Below are positions 9,008 to 17,954 of a DNA stretch of 32,103 nucleotides, one piece after another (position 1 is the stretch's first letter; each line of letters begins with the position of its first letter). Position numbers and translations under genes: made by a program. The DNA comes from Actinomycetes bacterium. GTDB taxonomy: Bacteria; Actinomycetota; Acidimicrobiia; Acidimicrobiales; Palsa-688. The stretch covers positions 1-32,103 of the forward strand of contig JAKCEB010000011.1 in assembly GCA_021838305.1 (NCBI GenBank), in the 5' to 3' direction. The notes under the pieces were generated by a model. It had not been told where the DNA came from and did no database searches. It saw nothing but the letters and a program-made list of their open reading frames with translations.

Positions 9008-9624
9008 GTGGTGGCGATCCTGGTCATAATCACCAGCGTCGCTATCTGCATAGCGCCGGTGATACCGGCTGTGTAGATGAACCGGCGCATGAGCCGGGCG
9101 ATGATCTCGCCGTTCGGTCGGGGCTTCTTCAGCTCGAACAGCACCGCCACGTTGGCAGGTTCCAAGACCCCGAGTGCGACCACGGCCATGACCGCGACCA
9201 CTACGAAGGAGGCGACCACCCAGCCGTGGTGCGAATAGGTGGCGTTGAGGTAGCCGAGGTGGCGGGCAAGCTGCCAACCTCCCGCCAGTGTCGAAATAAC
9301 AAGCGTTGGCATGATGAGAACCATCCTCGGCATCAGCCGCATCGTGAGCTCGGTCCTCGCCGGGATCGACAGCCGCCCTAGAATAGGTCCGAGCACGAAA
9401 CCAAGGAAGAGGTCGAGGGCGGTCCACATCCCCCCACCGATCACGTGGTAGAAGTCGATCGCCCAGAGGCTGTTGGTCAGGATCGTCACTACTAATCCAG
9501 CGATCACCGCTGCCACGACGAACAGGCCCTTCCGCGGCACGATTTCGAAGTCAGGACTTCGTGGTCCCTCGGACTGTCTTTGTCCTATCCCTGATATCGA
9601 TGTTCCGGTGCTCACATCTACCAT
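9004..9624 (-). CDS. Integral membrane protein (uncharacterised, possibly DUF2269-like)
   Basis: MVDVSTGTSISG... followed by multiple TM segments including 'NSLWAIDFYHVIGGGMWTALDLFLGFVLGPIL'. Stop overlaps the start of the next gene (ATGA). Confidence 0.7.
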   Translation of the reverse strand: MVDVSTGTSISGIGQRQSEGPRSPDFEIVPRKGLFVVAAVIAGLVVTILTNSLWAIDFYHVIGGGMWTALDLFLGFVLGPILGRLSIPARTELTMRLMPRMVLIMPTLVISTLAGGWQLARHLGYLNATYSHHGWVVASFVVVAVMAVVALGVLEPANVAVLFELKKPRPNGEIIARLMRRFIYTAGITGAMQIATLVIMTRIATT

Positions 9625-9831
9625 TCGTGTTACTCCAGACGGGAAACTGCCTTGGTAGCTGATCGGTTCGAGAAGTCGATTGGTAGGGCCACAACTCCCG
9701 ATTTGCGCAAGCCCATGGCATTAGCGTACACCCGAGAAAGCGGTGGGCGCCATAGGGCTCCGCAGCGTCACAAGATCGGCGTGAGCCACCAGGTCGGGAC
9801 GGCACGGAGCGGCTGACGCTAGCGTGGCGTC

Positions 9832-11478
9832 ATGGGTCAAGAACAAGCCTTGCATACAGGGGACCTGGCATTGAAGCCGCTAAGCGAGTTCGGAGTGAAC
9901 ACGATGTTCACCCTAAACGGAGGACATGTGTGGCCGCTCTACGATGCTGCGCTGAAAGTCGGAATGCGCATCGTCGACACGCGCCACGAGCAGACAGCGA
10001 CGTGGGCAGCAGAAGCGTGGGCAAAGCTGACAAGGACTGCCGGACTCGCAGTCCTCACCGCCGGCCCTGGCGTTACCAACGGTGTAAGCGCCATCACCTC
10101 CGCACACTTCAACGGGTCTCCCCTCGTCGTCCTCGGTGGGCGGGCCCCCCAGGGACGCTGGGGTTCGGGGTCCTTGCAAGAGCTCGATCACGTTCCGATC
10201 CTCAAATCGATAACCAAGATGGCGACCACGGCGTACGACTCAGCGAAGGTCGCTGACACGGTTCGCTCAGGTCTTACGGCAGCCACGACACCGCACCGTG
10301 GGCCAGTCTTCATGGATTTTCCGATGGATGTGCTCTTCTCCCCGCAGGACCCGGTCCTGCCGACAGGGTCGCAAGTCGAAAGCCGGGTCCTACGCCCCGT
10401 TGAAGCAATATCACCGGACGAAAGCGCGGTCAGCACCGTCGCGGAGATGATCGCGTCGGCACAAGCCCCGGCTCTGATCGCTGGAAGCGACGTCTACTGG
10501 GGCGGGGCGTGGGACTCTTTGCGCAGGGCGGTCGAGGCGATGGAAGTGCCCTGCTTCGCGAACGGGATGGGCCGCGGTTGCCTCCCCGCCGACCACCACT
10601 TGGCATTCAGCCGTACCCGAGGCGTTCTAAGCCGGGAAGCCGACCTTGTCGTCGTAGTCGGCACTCCGCTCGATTTCCGTCTCGGATTCGGCCGTTTCGG
10701 CGACGCTCGTGTTGTGCATCTCGTCGACAGTGACGAAGTGCGCTCCCCTATGGCCACCACGGCTGCCAGCGTCGCCGGTGACCTCGACTTGATTCTCGAC
10801 GCGATCGCCGCCTGGGGGGGCCCGAGACGTAGCCACCGCGATTGGGTTGACCGTTTGCGGAATGCCGAGGACGCATCGATCGCAGCAGACCGCGACAAGA
10901 TGACGGCAACTTCTGATCCGATCAAACCCACCCGGATATTCGGCGAGTTGTCAGCGCGCATGGAGCGCGACGCAGTTGTCATCTGCGACGGGGGCGACTT
11001 CGCTTCGTACGCAGGAAAATACGTTTCGTCGTTCACGCCGGGCTGCTGGCTCGATACGGGCCCGTACGGCTGCCTGGGTAACGGCATCGGATACTCTGTC
11101 GCAGCGCGCCTCGCGAAGCCGAACTCTCAGGTAGTCGCCATTCTCGGCGACGGAGCAGCCGGATTTGCTCTGAGCGACATCGACACTCTCGTGCGTCACA
11201 ATCTGCCGGCCGTGCTGATCGTCGGCAACAACGGCATTTGGGGCCTCGAGAAGCACCCGATGCAGGCCGTTTACGGCTACGACATTGCCTGCGACCTTCA
11301 GCCCGGAACTCGCTACGACCTTGTCGCCCAAGCTTTAGGAGCGGGCGGCGAGACAGTGGACAAGGCCGACGAGATCGGCCCCGCCCTAGATCGCGCATTT
11401 CAGTCTGGCGTCCCTTACCTGCTCAACATCCTGACGGACCCTGCAGACCAGTACCCGAGAAGCTCGAACTTGGGATGA
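9832..11478 (+). CDS. Thiamine diphosphate-dependent enzyme (acetolactate synthase / 2-hydroxyacyl-CoA lyase-like)
   Basis: Catalytic-Glu region 'VDTRHEQTATWAAEAWAKLT', 'LTAGPGVTNGVSAI', C-terminal ThDP motif 'GDGAAGFALSDIDTLVRHNLPAVLIVGNNGIWGLEKH'. Confidence 0.9.
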   Translation: MGQEQALHTGDLALKPLSEFGVNTMFTLNGGHVWPLYDAALKVGMRIVDTRHEQTATWAAEAWAKLTRTAGLAVLTAGPGVTNGVSAITSAHFNGSPLVVLGGRAPQGRWGSGSLQELDHVPILKSITKMATTAYDSAKVADTVRSGLTAATTPHRGPVFMDFPMDVLFSPQDPVLPTGSQVESRVLRPVEAISPDESAVSTVAEMIASAQAPALIAGSDVYWGGAWDSLRRAVEAMEVPCFANGMGRGCLPADHHLAFSRTRGVLSREADLVVVVGTPLDFRLGFGRFGDARVVHLVDSDEVRSPMATTAASVAGDLDLILDAIAAWGGPRRSHRDWVDRLRNAEDASIAADRDKMTATSDPIKPTRIFGELSARMERDAVVICDGGDFASYAGKYVSSFTPGCWLDTGPYGCLGNGIGYSVAARLAKPNSQVVAILGDGAAGFALSDIDTLVRHNLPAVLIVGNNGIWGLEKHPMQAVYGYDIACDLQPGTRYDLVAQALGAGGETVDKADEIGPALDRAFQSGVPYLLNILTDPADQYPRSSNLG

Positions 11479-11530
11479 CAAACGTCTTTGGCTTGCCCGC
11501 CACGACATCAGCCCGCAGGACAACCGTCGC

Positions 11531-12844
11531 GTGAGCACGGTCAGGCTCTGGGACTCGTGGAAGCGTACCAGGCTGGTACCGAGCAGAGCGCGACGAATGG
11601 CGCTTCGACTGTCACTTGCCGTCGCTTTGCTGGGCACGTTCGTTACGTCGCTCGCAGCAGCATCGTCAGGACCCGCTCTGGTAGTCAACGGGTCGATCAC
11701 CGTCGGAACGCTGTACGCAAGCTCAGGTCAGTTTGCGGGAGCCTCGATGGCAGAGTTTGCGGGGCTGCAGGCGTGGGTACGCATCGAGAACTCCCGGGGT
11801 GGTGTGTGGGTAGGGTCCCTCCACAAGCGGATCCCCGTCAAGCTGCTGGCCTATGACGACCACAGTTCGGTCACACAAGCATCAAACCTGTACGGCAAAC
11901 TGCTGTCGAACAGTTCCGTGCGGCTTCTCGTCAGCGACTTTGGGACAGTCCTCACCTCACCAGCCGTCGCAGTCGCCAAGGAACACCAGATCTTGCTGTT
12001 CGACCAAACGGGAACTGCTTCAGAGTTCTTCGGTGGCTCCAATCCATACATCGTGCTTTGTGATCTGACAGCCTCGCAGGTTTGGCCGATACCTCTCGCC
12101 CACTTCTTGATCGCAGCGAATCTCAGACGGACTGCCGTTGTCTATGACCTGAACGGTTTCGATGCCACGCAGGATCAGACGATCGTATCGACACTGACTA
12201 AAGCTGGTGACGCACCAATTGCCAACGTATCCGTTCCGACGACGACGACGGCTTACGGCCCCACCTTGAAGCGTCTGGCCGTACTCAAACCGGACGCTAT
12301 CGTTGAGTTGGGATACCAACTCAACGACCAAGCCTTTCTTCCAGCGATTCGTCACTCACCGATACGCCCGAGAGTCGTCTTCACGGCGAATCCGGGACAA
12401 CTAGGCAACGAACTTCTGGCAGCAGATGGGCCAGCAGCACTGAACGGCACGTACACCTACGCTCTCCCACCTACAGTCGCCTATCAGCCCGTGAACGCGG
12501 GAATGCTCGAGGGACAGTTCGAGTCGATATTCGAGTCTAACGGGCACGTCTCGATCAATTTCTTGAACCTGGCTGGATACAATACCGGTGTAATAATCCA
12601 GTCCGCTCTTGCCAGCGCCACGTCTACTAGCGAGCTCGGAATCCGCGAGGCCCTCAATTCGGATTCAGGTAACCTGCACACGCTCCTCGGGACCTGGCGG
12701 ATCAACTCTGCTGGCGCGCAGGTTGCAATCCTGCCGCCGGTTGCACGGATTTCAGGGTCTACCGCCACGCACCTCTCCGCGCATGTCGTGTACCCATTGC
12801 CTGTCCAGACCGCTGTGTCTGTGGCCGCCCCGACGTCACCGTGA
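11531..12844 (+). CDS. Branched-chain-amino-acid-type (Peripla_BP_6) ABC substrate-binding protein, set 1 (no evident lipobox)
   Basis: Signal peptide 'MALRLSLAVALLGTFVTSLAAASSG', then 'ITVGTLYASSGQFAGASMAEFAGLQAWV...' similar to the window's second SBP (20723-22033). Confidence 0.87.
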   Translation: MSTVRLWDSWKRTRLVPSRARRMALRLSLAVALLGTFVTSLAAASSGPALVVNGSITVGTLYASSGQFAGASMAEFAGLQAWVRIENSRGGVWVGSLHKRIPVKLLAYDDHSSVTQASNLYGKLLSNSSVRLLVSDFGTVLTSPAVAVAKEHQILLFDQTGTASEFFGGSNPYIVLCDLTASQVWPIPLAHFLIAANLRRTAVVYDLNGFDATQDQTIVSTLTKAGDAPIANVSVPTTTTAYGPTLKRLAVLKPDAIVELGYQLNDQAFLPAIRHSPIRPRVVFTANPGQLGNELLAADGPAALNGTYTYALPPTVAYQPVNAGMLEGQFESIFESNGHVSINFLNLAGYNTGVIIQSALASATSTSELGIREALNSDSGNLHTLLGTWRINSAGAQVAILPPVARISGSTATHLSAHVVYPLPVQTAVSVAAPTSP

Positions 12845-12869
12845 GCGCTCGACCACGACCGCAGTGCGA

Positions 12870-13628
12870 CTATCCCGCAGAGGGCGAGCCGCTGAACGGA
12901 AGACCGGTTGGTACAAGTCCCTTGGCAAGGAGCTCACCGGTCGTGCCGTCGGCGACAATCCTCCCGGCATCAATGACGACCGCCCGGTCAGCGATCGCCA
13001 TGCTGCGTCCGATGTTTTGATCGACCAGCAGCATCGAAACCCCTCCAGACACGAGGTCCGGGAACTGGCCAAGTAGTTCGTCAGCCGCCAACGGTGACAG
13101 GCCGACGAAGATCTCGTCTAGGAGGAGAACGCAGGGATCCGCCATGAGAGCTCTTCCGAGGCAGCAAAGCTGTCGGTCCGAGGAGGCCAACGTTCCGGCG
13201 CTAGAACCGAGGATATCGCCAAGCGCCGGCAGCCGGTCGATTACGTCGTCGATGGAGACGCTCGAGCGACCCCAACCGCCGACAATCAGGTTCTCTCGCA
13301 CCGTCAGGCTCGGGAATACTCGGTGACCCTCAGGGACGTGCACCAATCCGTAGTTCCGACGATCCTCAGGCCCCTGCGAGCTAACGTCGACTCCACGGAT
13401 GCTGACCGACCCTTCCGACATCGCTCGAAGCCCGGACAAAGTGTTGAGAAGAGTCGTTTTGCCGGCACCATTCCGCCCGACCAGAGCAACTAGTTCGCAT
13501 CGTTCGATGCGAAGGCTTGCCCCTTTGATGATTGGGGTTCCCGAAAGCTTGACGCAAAGGTTTCGGGCTTCTACAAGCGCTACGGTGCTAGCTTCGGATA
13601 GACGATCGGCATACGACACGAGGTTCAC
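12870..13628 (-). CDS. Branched-chain-type ABC transporter ATP-binding protein LivF-like, set 1 (degenerate signature motif)
   Basis: Walker A GRNGAGKTT; signature position reads LASSDRQLCCLGRAL; Walker B VLLLDEIFVGLSP. Proposed GTG start at 13628 (VNLVSYADRLSEASTVALVEARNLCVKLSG). Confidence 0.82.
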   Translation of the reverse strand: MNLVSYADRLSEASTVALVEARNLCVKLSGTPIIKGASLRIERCELVALVGRNGAGKTTLLNTLSGLRAMSEGSVSIRGVDVSSQGPEDRRNYGLVHVPEGHRVFPSLTVRENLIVGGWGRSSVSIDDVIDRLPALGDILGSSAGTLASSDRQLCCLGRALMADPCVLLLDEIFVGLSPLAADELLGQFPDLVSGGVSMLLVDQNIGRSMAIADRAVVIDAGRIVADGTTGELLAKGLVPTGLPFSGSPSAG

Positions 13629-13665
13629 CTCGCTCCGAGGATCGTCGCGGCACTCGCATGACGGC

Positions 13666-15513
13666 TCACAATCGCAGCCTGGTAAGTCTGTTCGAGCCAA
13701 GATATGGTTCCAGCAGCACTGGATCCGTGAGGACCTCCTCACTAGTCCCGTGGCGCACTACGCGTCCTGCATCCAAGAACGCAACGCTGTCGGCTATGGC
13801 CCAAACGGCGCTCACGAGGTGTTCGACCACTATGACGGTCGATCCGCTCGATGCGAGGTTGCACACCGCGCCTACGACTACTTCGACCTCGTCTGACGAA
13901 AGACCTGCAAGGGGCTCGTCGAGGATCGCTATCTTCGGGCGCATTGCGACAACCCTGGCGATTTCAAGTCTCCTGATGCCGCCTGTCGACAGCTGCCCCG
14001 GCCGGCATTGACGCTGTTCCAGCAAGCCCAGCTTGTCGAGCGCATCCCATGCAGCTCCCTGCGCTTGACTGCGTCCTAGTCGTGGAGTCGACCCGTATGC
14101 TGCTGCGAGACCGACTTGGTCCGAAACGCTCAACCAGTGGACGGGTCTCGGCACCTGAAAACTCCTTGCCAGGCCGATCCCGGCAAGCCTTGACGGACCA
14201 GTCGCGCGAGTAGAGCATCCTTCTATCAGAACTTCGCCGCCGTCAGGACGGACCAGCGCGGAGATGCAGTCGAGGAGGGTCGTCTTGCCTGCTCCGTTCG
14301 GCCCGATGAGCGCAAGCACCTCACCCGGGCGAACCTCTAGATTCACGTCGACAAGAACGGCTCGACCGCCGAAGCGTTTGGTGAGGCCGCTGACTTCCAC
14401 GATCGGCCCCTTTACGGCGTGGCTCTTTCCGGTGTGGGCCTGTCGGGCGTTGGTCTGTCCGGCGGCCGGAGTCCCCGTCTGAATCCGACCGTGGCGTCCA
14501 AGCGCGGGGGCCATCGCCTCTGCGCTCGCCATTGTGTCAGCGTTGGCACGGGGATGCGCTGACCACTTAGCGGCCCGGGACGAGACGAGACCCCGCGGGT
14601 CGATTACGATAGCGGCCACCGTTACCGCAGCCAATGCGAGTTGGTGAGCTCCGGGCACCACGTAACCTACTGCCACCTCGAGACCCGAAAGGGCGAGAAC
14701 CCCGATGACAGGTCCCGCGACGGTGGCTCGACCGCCGAGCACGACCGCAGCCACGACGAGGACGCTGAGTCCGGGGTCGAACATTGTCGAGGGCTCGAGG
14801 ACCACGTCGTGAATCGCAGCCACCCCTCCTGCGAGCCCGGCGATAGCGCCAGACACGAGAAAGATTTCAAACGGAATAACGCGCGACGCCACGCCGCAGG
14901 CCTCCGACAGCGTGAGGTCCGCTCGCTGGAGCGTGGCTCCAGCAGCCATGCGACTGCGGCTCACGATCGCCACGACAAGCGTCGCGAGCACTGCTACCGC
15001 CCCGGCAACAAGACCGAAGTCGGCTGATCCTATGTAGGCGCCGGCTCGATGCAAGCCGACTGTACTGACAGTCAATCCGGTGCCACCCGGCGAGACAGCA
15101 CCCCACAGGCTGAACAGCTCCTCGGTACCAGCGGCGACAGCAAGGGTGACCACGGCGAAGTTCACGGCCCGTCGGCGCGGCGCCAAAAGTCCGGTCGCTG
15201 CGCAAAATACCGCTCCCCCAGCTACCGCCAAAGCTAACGACGAATAAACATTGAGGTGGAGGTACACAACGGAGAGTCCAAGGGCGTAGGCCCCGACCCC
15301 GTAGGGGGCGACCTGACCAAGGCTCGGGTATCCCCCATAACCGCCTATCAGGTTCCACGACTGCGCCAGGGCTATTTCCAGTCCGACTGTGCCCCACTCT
15401 GACGGGCTTGCAGCGACTACCGCGGTTCCTCCGAGCGCCAGGGCAACCGCCGACACGACACGCCACACCGACGAGGCAACCCCGAGACGCAGCACCGCCC
15501 TCGGCCTGGTCAC
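13666..15513 (-). CDS. Fused LivM permease and LivG ATPase of a branched-chain-type ABC transporter, set 1
   Basis: N-terminal LivM-like TM region (ALAQSWNLIGGYGGYPSLGQVAPYGVGAYALG); C-terminal ATPase (GPNGAGKTTLLDCISAL, LSTGGIRRLEIARVVAMRPKIAILDEPLAGLSS). GTG start at 15513 overlaps the livH stop (GTGA). Confidence 0.88.
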   Translation of the reverse strand: MTRPRAVLRLGVASSVWRVVSAVALALGGTAVVAASPSEWGTVGLEIALAQSWNLIGGYGGYPSLGQVAPYGVGAYALGLSVVYLHLNVYSSLALAVAGGAVFCAATGLLAPRRRAVNFAVVTLAVAAGTEELFSLWGAVSPGGTGLTVSTVGLHRAGAYIGSADFGLVAGAVAVLATLVVAIVSRSRMAAGATLQRADLTLSEACGVASRVIPFEIFLVSGAIAGLAGGVAAIHDVVLEPSTMFDPGLSVLVVAAVVLGGRATVAGPVIGVLALSGLEVAVGYVVPGAHQLALAAVTVAAIVIDPRGLVSSRAAKWSAHPRANADTMASAEAMAPALGRHGRIQTGTPAAGQTNARQAHTGKSHAVKGPIVEVSGLTKRFGGRAVLVDVNLEVRPGEVLALIGPNGAGKTTLLDCISALVRPDGGEVLIEGCSTRATGPSRLAGIGLARSFQVPRPVHWLSVSDQVGLAAAYGSTPRLGRSQAQGAAWDALDKLGLLEQRQCRPGQLSTGGIRRLEIARVVAMRPKIAILDEPLAGLSSDEVEVVVGAVCNLASSGSTVIVVEHLVSAVWAIADSVAFLDAGRVVRHGTSEEVLTDPVLLEPYLGSNRLTRLRL

Positions 15514-16358
15514 GGTGTCACCTTCCGCGTTGGAAGCAGCCAGACGCCTGCGAGGACCAATCCCAGCGCGCACAACTCGATCAGCCGGTGCGACGACCAT
15601 TCCTCAACTACGGCAGAGAGCGCGGCGAGAAGAAAGCTGGCGGCGACGGCGCCACGAAGGCTACCGAGCCGACCGGCTACTCCTGCCACCGCCACGTCGA
15701 TCGTGTATCGGTTGATTTCTGAGGTTGCGACGGCCCCCCTCCATACAGCAAACACGCCGCCTAGGGCTGCTAACGCCCCTGCTATTCCCGCAACAAGGTA
15801 TACGAGGCGCACTGAGCGAACTCCGAGGAGCCTTGCGGCGTCGTGGTCGTCGGATATCGCACGAAGAACAAGGCCGATCCGTGTGGAGCGGATAGTCCAC
15901 GAGATCGCCAGGGCTGCTGCGACACCGACCAGACCAGCGATGACATCCGGAAGTGGCACGTTCATCTTGGCGAGAGCGACCTGGTCGGTTCCCGTCTTGG
16001 TCGGGATCCATACGAAATTTGAAGTCACTAAAAGCGCTAGACCGCCGGCTAGACCGAGACCGCACGCAAAACCGACGATCAAGCGGAACAGTGGCAGCTT
16101 CAGCTCAGCGCGCCCGATGATGTAACGCCAAAGAAGGTAACCGAGAGCGAAGCCGGCGCAAACTGCGATCGCGCCAGCAAGGAGCACCGGGAAATGGAGC
16201 TCCGACTGAAGTTCCCACGACGACAGGGCCCCTACGATAACGAGGCTACCCTGCGCCAGGTTCGCGACTCCCGTCAGCCAGTACAGCAGGCTGAAACCGC
16301 AGGCGCCAAGGGCGAGAACGCCACCGCTGCCCAGGATTCCCCCGACTACAAAAGACAT
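15510..16358 (-). CDS. Branched-chain-type ABC transporter permease LivH-like, set 1
   Basis: MSFVVGGILGSGGVLALGACGFSLLYWLTGVANLAQGSLVIVGALSSWEL; LivH family motif around 'TGVANLAQGS'. Confidence 0.88.
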   Translation of the reverse strand: MSFVVGGILGSGGVLALGACGFSLLYWLTGVANLAQGSLVIVGALSSWELQSELHFPVLLAGAIAVCAGFALGYLLWRYIIGRAELKLPLFRLIVGFACGLGLAGGLALLVTSNFVWIPTKTGTDQVALAKMNVPLPDVIAGLVGVAAALAISWTIRSTRIGLVLRAISDDHDAARLLGVRSVRLVYLVAGIAGALAALGGVFAVWRGAVATSEINRYTIDVAVAGVAGRLGSLRGAVAASFLLAALSAVVEEWSSHRLIELCALGLVLAGVWLLPTRKVTP

Positions 16359-16397
16359 ACCGAGCGTGAGTTTAGAACTGCTCGGCGAAGTATGTCT
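16353..16397 (-). promoter_or_regulatory. Hairpin over the set-1 livH start codon (candidate translational control element)
   Basis: On + strand agacata (16353-16359) pairs with tatgtct (16391-16397), and ccgagc (16360-16365) pairs with gctcgg (16380-16385); 5-nt bulge, 14-nt loop. The livH ATG (16358-16356) lies in the stem. Confidence 0.45.
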
Positions 16398-16455
16398 CGG
16401 TCATGGGCAGGACCCTCGGGACTATGAGGCGTCCGTAGTACGGCGAGGCAATCCG

Positions 16456-17139
16456 CTAGCGGTCGACGAGCAAGGCCGACAGTGGATCTTTTGCTTGGAC
16501 GGATGACGACACGGCTGCCTCAAGATTCTTGCGGGCCCTCGCTATGCTTTCGCTTACTTGACGCTCTACAGCTTCGCGATCCCCGTCGCGGATCGTCGCC
16601 ACAAGCAGTCGGTGCTCGCCGGAGGCGTGGGCTTGAGGTCCCACCAACGTCGAGTACAGCCGGTTGTAGGGCTCCAGGAGATTGTTGACCTGAGTCAATA
16701 GCCGCAGCGAGTGGCGTCGACCTGACATCTCGAGCAGACGACGGTGGAAGCTGTAGTGCTGCGCTGCCCAACCCTCAGGATCCGATCCGTCCAGAGCATC
16801 CAACTGGTCAATCTGGCGGTCCAGTTGATCCAGTTGCTCGGGGCTCACACGTCCTACCACGGCCGCTGTCAGGGACGGTTCGAGCTGTGATCTGAGGTCA
16901 AACAGCTCGTCTAGCTCCTGGACGTGCAGCTCGGTGACCATCGCGCCGGAGCCCGGCTGCATTACTACAAGGCCCTCGCCGACCAAGGTACGCAGAGCTT
17001 CACGAAGGGGAATCCTGCTGACTCCGAAGCGGCGCGCCAGGTCGTCCTGGTTGAGCGCTTCGCCCGGAAGCAGCAACCTTTCCCTGATCGCCCTGCGCAT
17101 CATGTCAACGATCTCGTCAGGTCTTGGGCGCCTCTGCAT
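16456..17139 (-). CDS. GntR-family transcriptional regulator, FCD (FadR-type) subfamily
   Basis: wHTH 'LNQDDLARRFGVSRIPLREALRTLVGEGLVVMQPGSGAMV' plus FCD region 'FDLRSQLEPSLTAAVV...HYSFHRRLLEMSG'. Confidence 0.93.
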   Translation of the reverse strand: MQRRPRPDEIVDMMRRAIRERLLLPGEALNQDDLARRFGVSRIPLREALRTLVGEGLVVMQPGSGAMVTELHVQELDELFDLRSQLEPSLTAAVVGRVSPEQLDQLDRQIDQLDALDGSDPEGWAAQHYSFHRRLLEMSGRRHSLRLLTQVNNLLEPYNRLYSTLVGPQAHASGEHRLLVATIRDGDREAVERQVSESIARARKNLEAAVSSSVQAKDPLSALLVDR

Positions 17140-17210
17140 CGCTACATGCTACGGGTGTGTCACGCGGCGCTGGGAACTTCTTTGCTCCCTTTCCGCACTA
17201 GTCGGCACCA

Positions 17211-17954
17211 TCAGCCCTCCAGACCAAAGAAGGCTTTTCGAAGAGCATCGTCGGCTTCGAGTTCGCTCACCGTTCCGGCAAAACCCACCCTGCCGCCTTC
17301 GATGACGACGACGTGGTCGGCGATTTCTGTGAAGGCGATGTTCTGCTCCGCTATGAGCATCGACGCGCCCCGGTCTGCGCGCACTTTCGCTAAGGCACCG
17401 ACGACCTCTTTGACCGCCAGCGGTGAAAGCCCAGAGGATGGCTCGTCCATGACGATCAGCTTCGGACTGGCGGCTAGGGCCTTTGCCACTCCGACGAGCT
17501 TTCTTTGACCACCGGAGAGACTCCCAGCCGGTGCCCTGCGACGCTGCGCCAGGACCGGGAACGCGGAGTAGATCGCTTCGATACTTTCGTTGGCAGCCCG
17601 CCTCCCGCAGCTGTAGGCCCCGAGGGAAAGGTTGTCGTGAACTGACATGTCAGCGAACACGGCTTTTTCAGTCATGTACGAGATTCCCCTGGCGACCCGC
17701 TGGTCTGTTCGCATCGTTCCGAGTGGTTCGCCAAGAAAGTCGATCTCCCCTCCGCGAAGTTCTATTAGACCCATGATCGTTGCGAGCGTCGTCGATTTCC
17801 CTGCTCCGTTCGCGCCAAGGAGCACTACACAAGTGCCTTCTTGAACTTGAAAGTTGATGTCCCAAAGGACCTGCATCTGAGCGTATCCACCCTCGACATG
17901 GCGCAGCTGAAGAATCGACGCGGCGGCCGCCTTCGCAGCCTGGACGTCAGCCAC
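17211..17954 (-). CDS. Branched-chain-type ABC transporter ATP-binding protein LivF-like, set 2
   Basis: GANGAGKSTTLATIMGL, canonical LSGGQRKLVGVAKAL, LIVMDEPSSGLSP. Proposed GTG start at 17954 overlapping the livG stop. Confidence 0.9.
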   Translation of the reverse strand: MADVQAAKAAAASILQLRHVEGGYAQMQVLWDINFQVQEGTCVVLLGANGAGKSTTLATIMGLIELRGGEIDFLGEPLGTMRTDQRVARGISYMTEKAVFADMSVHDNLSLGAYSCGRRAANESIEAIYSAFPVLAQRRRAPAGSLSGGQRKLVGVAKALAASPKLIVMDEPSSGLSPLAVKEVVGALAKVRADRGASMLIAEQNIAFTEIADHVVVIEGGRVGFAGTVSELEADDALRKAFFGLEG

